DNA of 40,954 nucleotides from Acidobacteriaceae bacterium (GTDB lineage Bacteria; Acidobacteriota; Terriglobia; Acidiferrales; UBA7541): NCBI GenBank assembly GCA_030838075.1, contig JAUTXJ010000417.1, positions 1 to 40,954 of the forward strand, read 5' to 3'. Shown piece by piece: positions 38,618 to 40,954 of this stretch (position 1 is its first letter; each line of letters starts with the position of its first letter). The notes under the pieces were generated by a model. It saw only the letters and a program-made list of their open reading frames with translations, ran no database searches and was not told where the DNA came from. The position numbers and the translations under genes were made by a program.

Positions 38618-40954
38618 CTAACAATCCAATTGCTCAAAACGCTCTGTCAGCTTTTGCATTTCGATGCGCTGCGTAGCGAGCGTCGCTTCCAATCCGCGAA
38701 TGATTTTTTCCGGCGCGCGACTTCGAAATGTTTCATCGTCGAGCTGTTTTTCCTTCGATCCGATGGCCTTGCGCAGACCTTCCAATTCCTTTTTGATTTT
38801 GGCGCACTCCGCAGCGGCATCCACCGTTTCCGTATACTCAATGCGCAAGTCAAATTTCGCGCTCGAGCGCATCGCACCGCCGCCCTGTGCCAGCCGGCCT
38901 CCAGTAATCTTCAAATCCGTCAGCATCCCTAACCGTACAATTCCATCACGATTCGATTCCACCGACATGCGCGCCACTTCATCCGCCACAGAAAGTTCCG
39001 CGGCCACCTTCTTCTTGGGGTCCAGTTTCATTTCCGCTCGAATATTGCGCACCGCCGTTATGATTTCCTGCAGCAGCCCAAATTCTTCCAGCGCGGCATC
39101 ATTGCGCCAACCGTCCCGCACTTGGGGAAACCGTTCCAGCGCTATCGATTTTGCTCCGACGCGTTGCGGAAATTGGTGCCACAATTCTTCCGTCAGGAAC
39201 GGCATAAAGGGATGCAACAGCCGCAGCGCCGCTTCGAACACCGCAAGCAAATTGCGCCACGCAACAACTGCACGCTCCTTATCAGCGCTTTGCAGGTCGG
39301 GTTTTACCCACTCAATGTACCAATCGCAAAAATCGCCCCAGAAAAATTGGTACACGCCTTGCGCCCCGTCGTGAAACCGGTAATTCGTCAACGCGTCATT
39401 CATTTGCTCGATGGTCGCCACCAGCCGCGCAAAAATCCAGGCATCCCGTAGCGGTACAGCGCCCGCAACCGCATAAGGAGCTGTCGCTCGAATTTCAGGG
39501 GATGCTAATTCTTGTAATGTGGCTCCGGCCTGCTCAAACTTTTCCAGGTTTACAAACAGAAAACGCGCCGCATTCCATATTTTATTGGCAAAATTGCGAG
39601 CCCCGCTTAGACGGTCGTCCGACAGCGCAATGTCCGTCCCTGGCGCTGCCATTGACGCCAGACAAAACCGCATCGCGTCCGTTCCGTACTGTTTATTCAG
39701 CAATACCGGATCAAGTCCCGTCCCTTTGGACTTGGACATTTTCTCGCCGCTGCCGGTGCGCACCAGCGAGTGTAAATACACCGCGCGAAACGGCACTTGC
39801 CTCGTAAAGTGAATCCCCAGCATGATCATTCGCGCGACCCAGAAAAACAGAATGTCGTAGCCGGTGATCAGCAAAGTCGTCGGATAGTATGTTTTGAAGT
39901 CTTTCGTCTCAGCCGGCCAGCCCAGCGTCGAAAACGGCCACAGTCCTGAGCTAAACCACGTATCCAGCACGTCTTCATCCTGCTTCAGTTTCCCGGACCC
40001 GCAGGTTGCGCACTTCGTGGGCGTTTCGCGCGCTACCGTAACATGCCCGAAGTCCTCGCAATACCACGCCGGAATTCGATGTCCCCACCACAGTTGCCGT
40101 GACAACGTCCAATCGCGAATATTTCGCATCCAGTTAAAATACTCTTCTCGCCGATTGTCCGGCACGATGCGAATTTCCCCGCGCTCCACCGCGACAATCG
40201 CCGGCTCGGCCAGCGGCTTCATTTTGCAAAACCATTGCGTCGACGCCCGCGGCTCCACGATCGTCTTGCTTCGCTCGCACAATCCCACCGCGTGCACATG
40301 CTCAGTGACTTTTTTCATTAATCCTTGGGCCTTTAGATCCTCGACGATTTTCTTCCGCGCTTCAAACCGGTCCATCCCCGCGTAGGCGCCTGCCGCGGCA
40401 TTCATTTTTCCGTTGTCCGTCATCACATTGATTTCCGCCAGGTGATGCCGACGCCCAACTTCAAAATCATTAGGATCGTGCGCTGGCGTTATTTTCACCG
40501 CGCCCGTGCCAAATTCGCGATCCACCATCTCGTCGGCAATAATCGGGATCAAGCGATTCATCAACGGCAGCGCCACATTTTTCCCGATCAAATTCTTGTA
40601 TCGCTCATCTTCGGGATGCACCGCGACCGCCGTATCCCCCAGCATGGTTTCCGGTCGCGTTGTCGCCACGACCAAAAATTTCGCTACAGCCCCGCCAGAA
40701 ATGTCGCCATCTGCATCGGCCACTGGATACTTGATATGCCACAAATGTCCTTGCCGCTCTTCATGCACCACTTCCAGGTCGCTCAAAACCGTCAAACACA
40801 CCGGGCACCAATTGGTCAGATAATGCGCGCGATAAATCAATTTCTCTTTATACAAGCGCACAAACGCCTCGCGCACCACCCGAGACATCTCCGGCGACAG
40901 CGTGAACTTTTCCCTCGACCAGTCGCAGCTCTCTCCAATCTGCTTCATCTGCTC
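38618..40954 (-). CDS. valS: Valyl-tRNA synthetase (5' end beyond the window)
   Basis: Class I synthetase that charges tRNA-Val. The frame runs off the right edge; codons upstream of Met (40948) continue as Glu-Gln, so the visible Met is internal. The N-terminal HIGH motif lies outside the window. Present are the NWCPVCLTVLSDLE zinc-like segment, the editing domain (ATTRPETMLGDTAVAVHPEDERY), the WFSSGLWPFSTLGWP block, the GEKMSKSKG loop and the anticodon-binding domain. The last ~65 residues form the antiparallel coiled coil of ValRS (Lys-Glu-Leu-Glu-Gly-Leu then Lys-Glu-Lys-Gln-Leu). It ends 52 nt before birA on the same strand. Confidence 0.97.
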   Translation of the reverse strand, partial: EQMKQIGESCDWSREKFTLSPEMSRVVREAFVRLYKEKLIYRAHYLTNWCPVCLTVLSDLEVVHEERQGHLWHIKYPVADADGDISGGAVAKFLVVATTRPETMLGDTAVAVHPEDERYKNLIGKNVALPLMNRLIPIIADEMVDREFGTGAVKITPAHDPNDFEVGRRHHLAEINVMTDNGKMNAAAGAYAGMDRFEARKKIVEDLKAQGLMKKVTEHVHAVGLCERSKTIVEPRASTQWFCKMKPLAEPAIVAVERGEIRIVPDNRREEYFNWMRNIRDWTLSRQLWWGHRIPAWYCEDFGHVTVARETPTKCATCGSGKLKQDEDVLDTWFSSGLWPFSTLGWPAETKDFKTYYPTTLLITGYDILFFWVARMIMLGIHFTRQVPFRAVYLHSLVRTGSGEKMSKSKGTGLDPVLLNKQYGTDAMRFCLASMAAPGTDIALSDDRLSGARNFANKIWNAARFLFVNLEKFEQAGATLQELASPEIRATAPYAVAGAVPLRDAWIFARLVATIEQMNDALTNYRFHDGAQGVYQFFWGDFCDWYIEWVKPDLQSADKERAVVAWRNLLAVFEAALRLLHPFMPFLTEELWHQFPQRVGAKSIALERFPQVRDGWRNDAALEEFGLLQEIITAVRNIRAEMKLDPKKKVAAELSVADEVARMSVESNRDGIVRLGMLTDLKITGGRLAQGGGAMRSSAKFDLRIEYTETVDAAAECAKIKKELEGLRKAIGSKEKQLDDETFRSRAPEKIIRGLEATLATQRIEMQKLTERFEQLDC

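Noticed and set aside
1-40954. Defence, phage, secretion or biosynthetic island
   Set aside because: Apart from the IS tail every gene is a housekeeping, envelope or single-gene function; no integrase, toxin-antitoxin, CRISPR, nuclease-defence pair or NRPS/PKS was seen.

Overview
This window looks like chromosomal core DNA from a Gram-negative-type bacterium, most likely an Acidobacteriota of the Terriglobia (Koribacter-like) kind. The pointers are an LPS inner-core gene block with Kdo and heptose genes, a DUF4097 lipoprotein, a POTRA-only secreted protein, an HDAC-family deacetylase, a type III pantothenate kinase, and an IS1182-type transposase tail. No rRNA or phylogenetic test was possible, so the placement is inference. 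Genes are tightly packed with many 4-8 nt overlaps. No gene-free stretch exceeds 300 bases, and I see no tRNA, rRNA, CRISPR array or complete mobile element.

Left part (1-9.8 kb): the 3' tail of an IS transposase runs in from the left edge, followed by argS and a DUF1761 membrane protein on the minus strand. The plus strand then carries a GNAT acetyltransferase and a larC-metG-tatD-polyprenyl synthase-HDAC run. A good sigma70-type promoter lies before larC.

Middle (9.8-23.7 kb): all genes are on the minus strand. In transcription order they are a secreted hypothetical protein, uvrD/pcrA, an APC permease, a degenerate S1/P1-nuclease/phospholipase-C-like protein translationally coupled to an adenosine deaminase, purS, glmS, the POTRA protein, larE, the DUF4097 lipoprotein and a TPR-thioredoxin protein. 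LarC and LarE act in synthesis of the nickel-pincer cofactor; larA and larB are not in the window.

LPS block (23.8-30.9 kb, plus): waaA, lpxK, waaF, gmhB, hldE1 (kinase), hldE2 (adenylyltransferase), waaC and an ICMT-like membrane methyltransferase, nearly all overlapping. Together they cover lipid A 4'-phosphorylation, Kdo transfer, ADP-heptose synthesis (gmhA and the epimerase are absent here) and transfer of the first two heptoses.

Right part (30.9-41 kb): comEC and rlmD (minus, overlapping), a secreted stalk-domain protein (plus), a structured intergenic inverted repeat, then on the minus strand valS (5' end cut by the window edge), birA, coaX and an unknown conserved-looking protein.

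I found no convincing new multi-gene system. The most unusual item is the S1/P1-like protein at 18040-18894: four of the positions where the family has metal-binding histidines read Asn, and a fifth acidic ligand position reads Gly. Other items worth checking are -10-like hexamers placed exactly where they would give leaderless mRNAs, a strong Shine-Dalgarno in front of an ATC codon in the polyprenyl synthase gene, and a LarE with the three-cysteine pattern.
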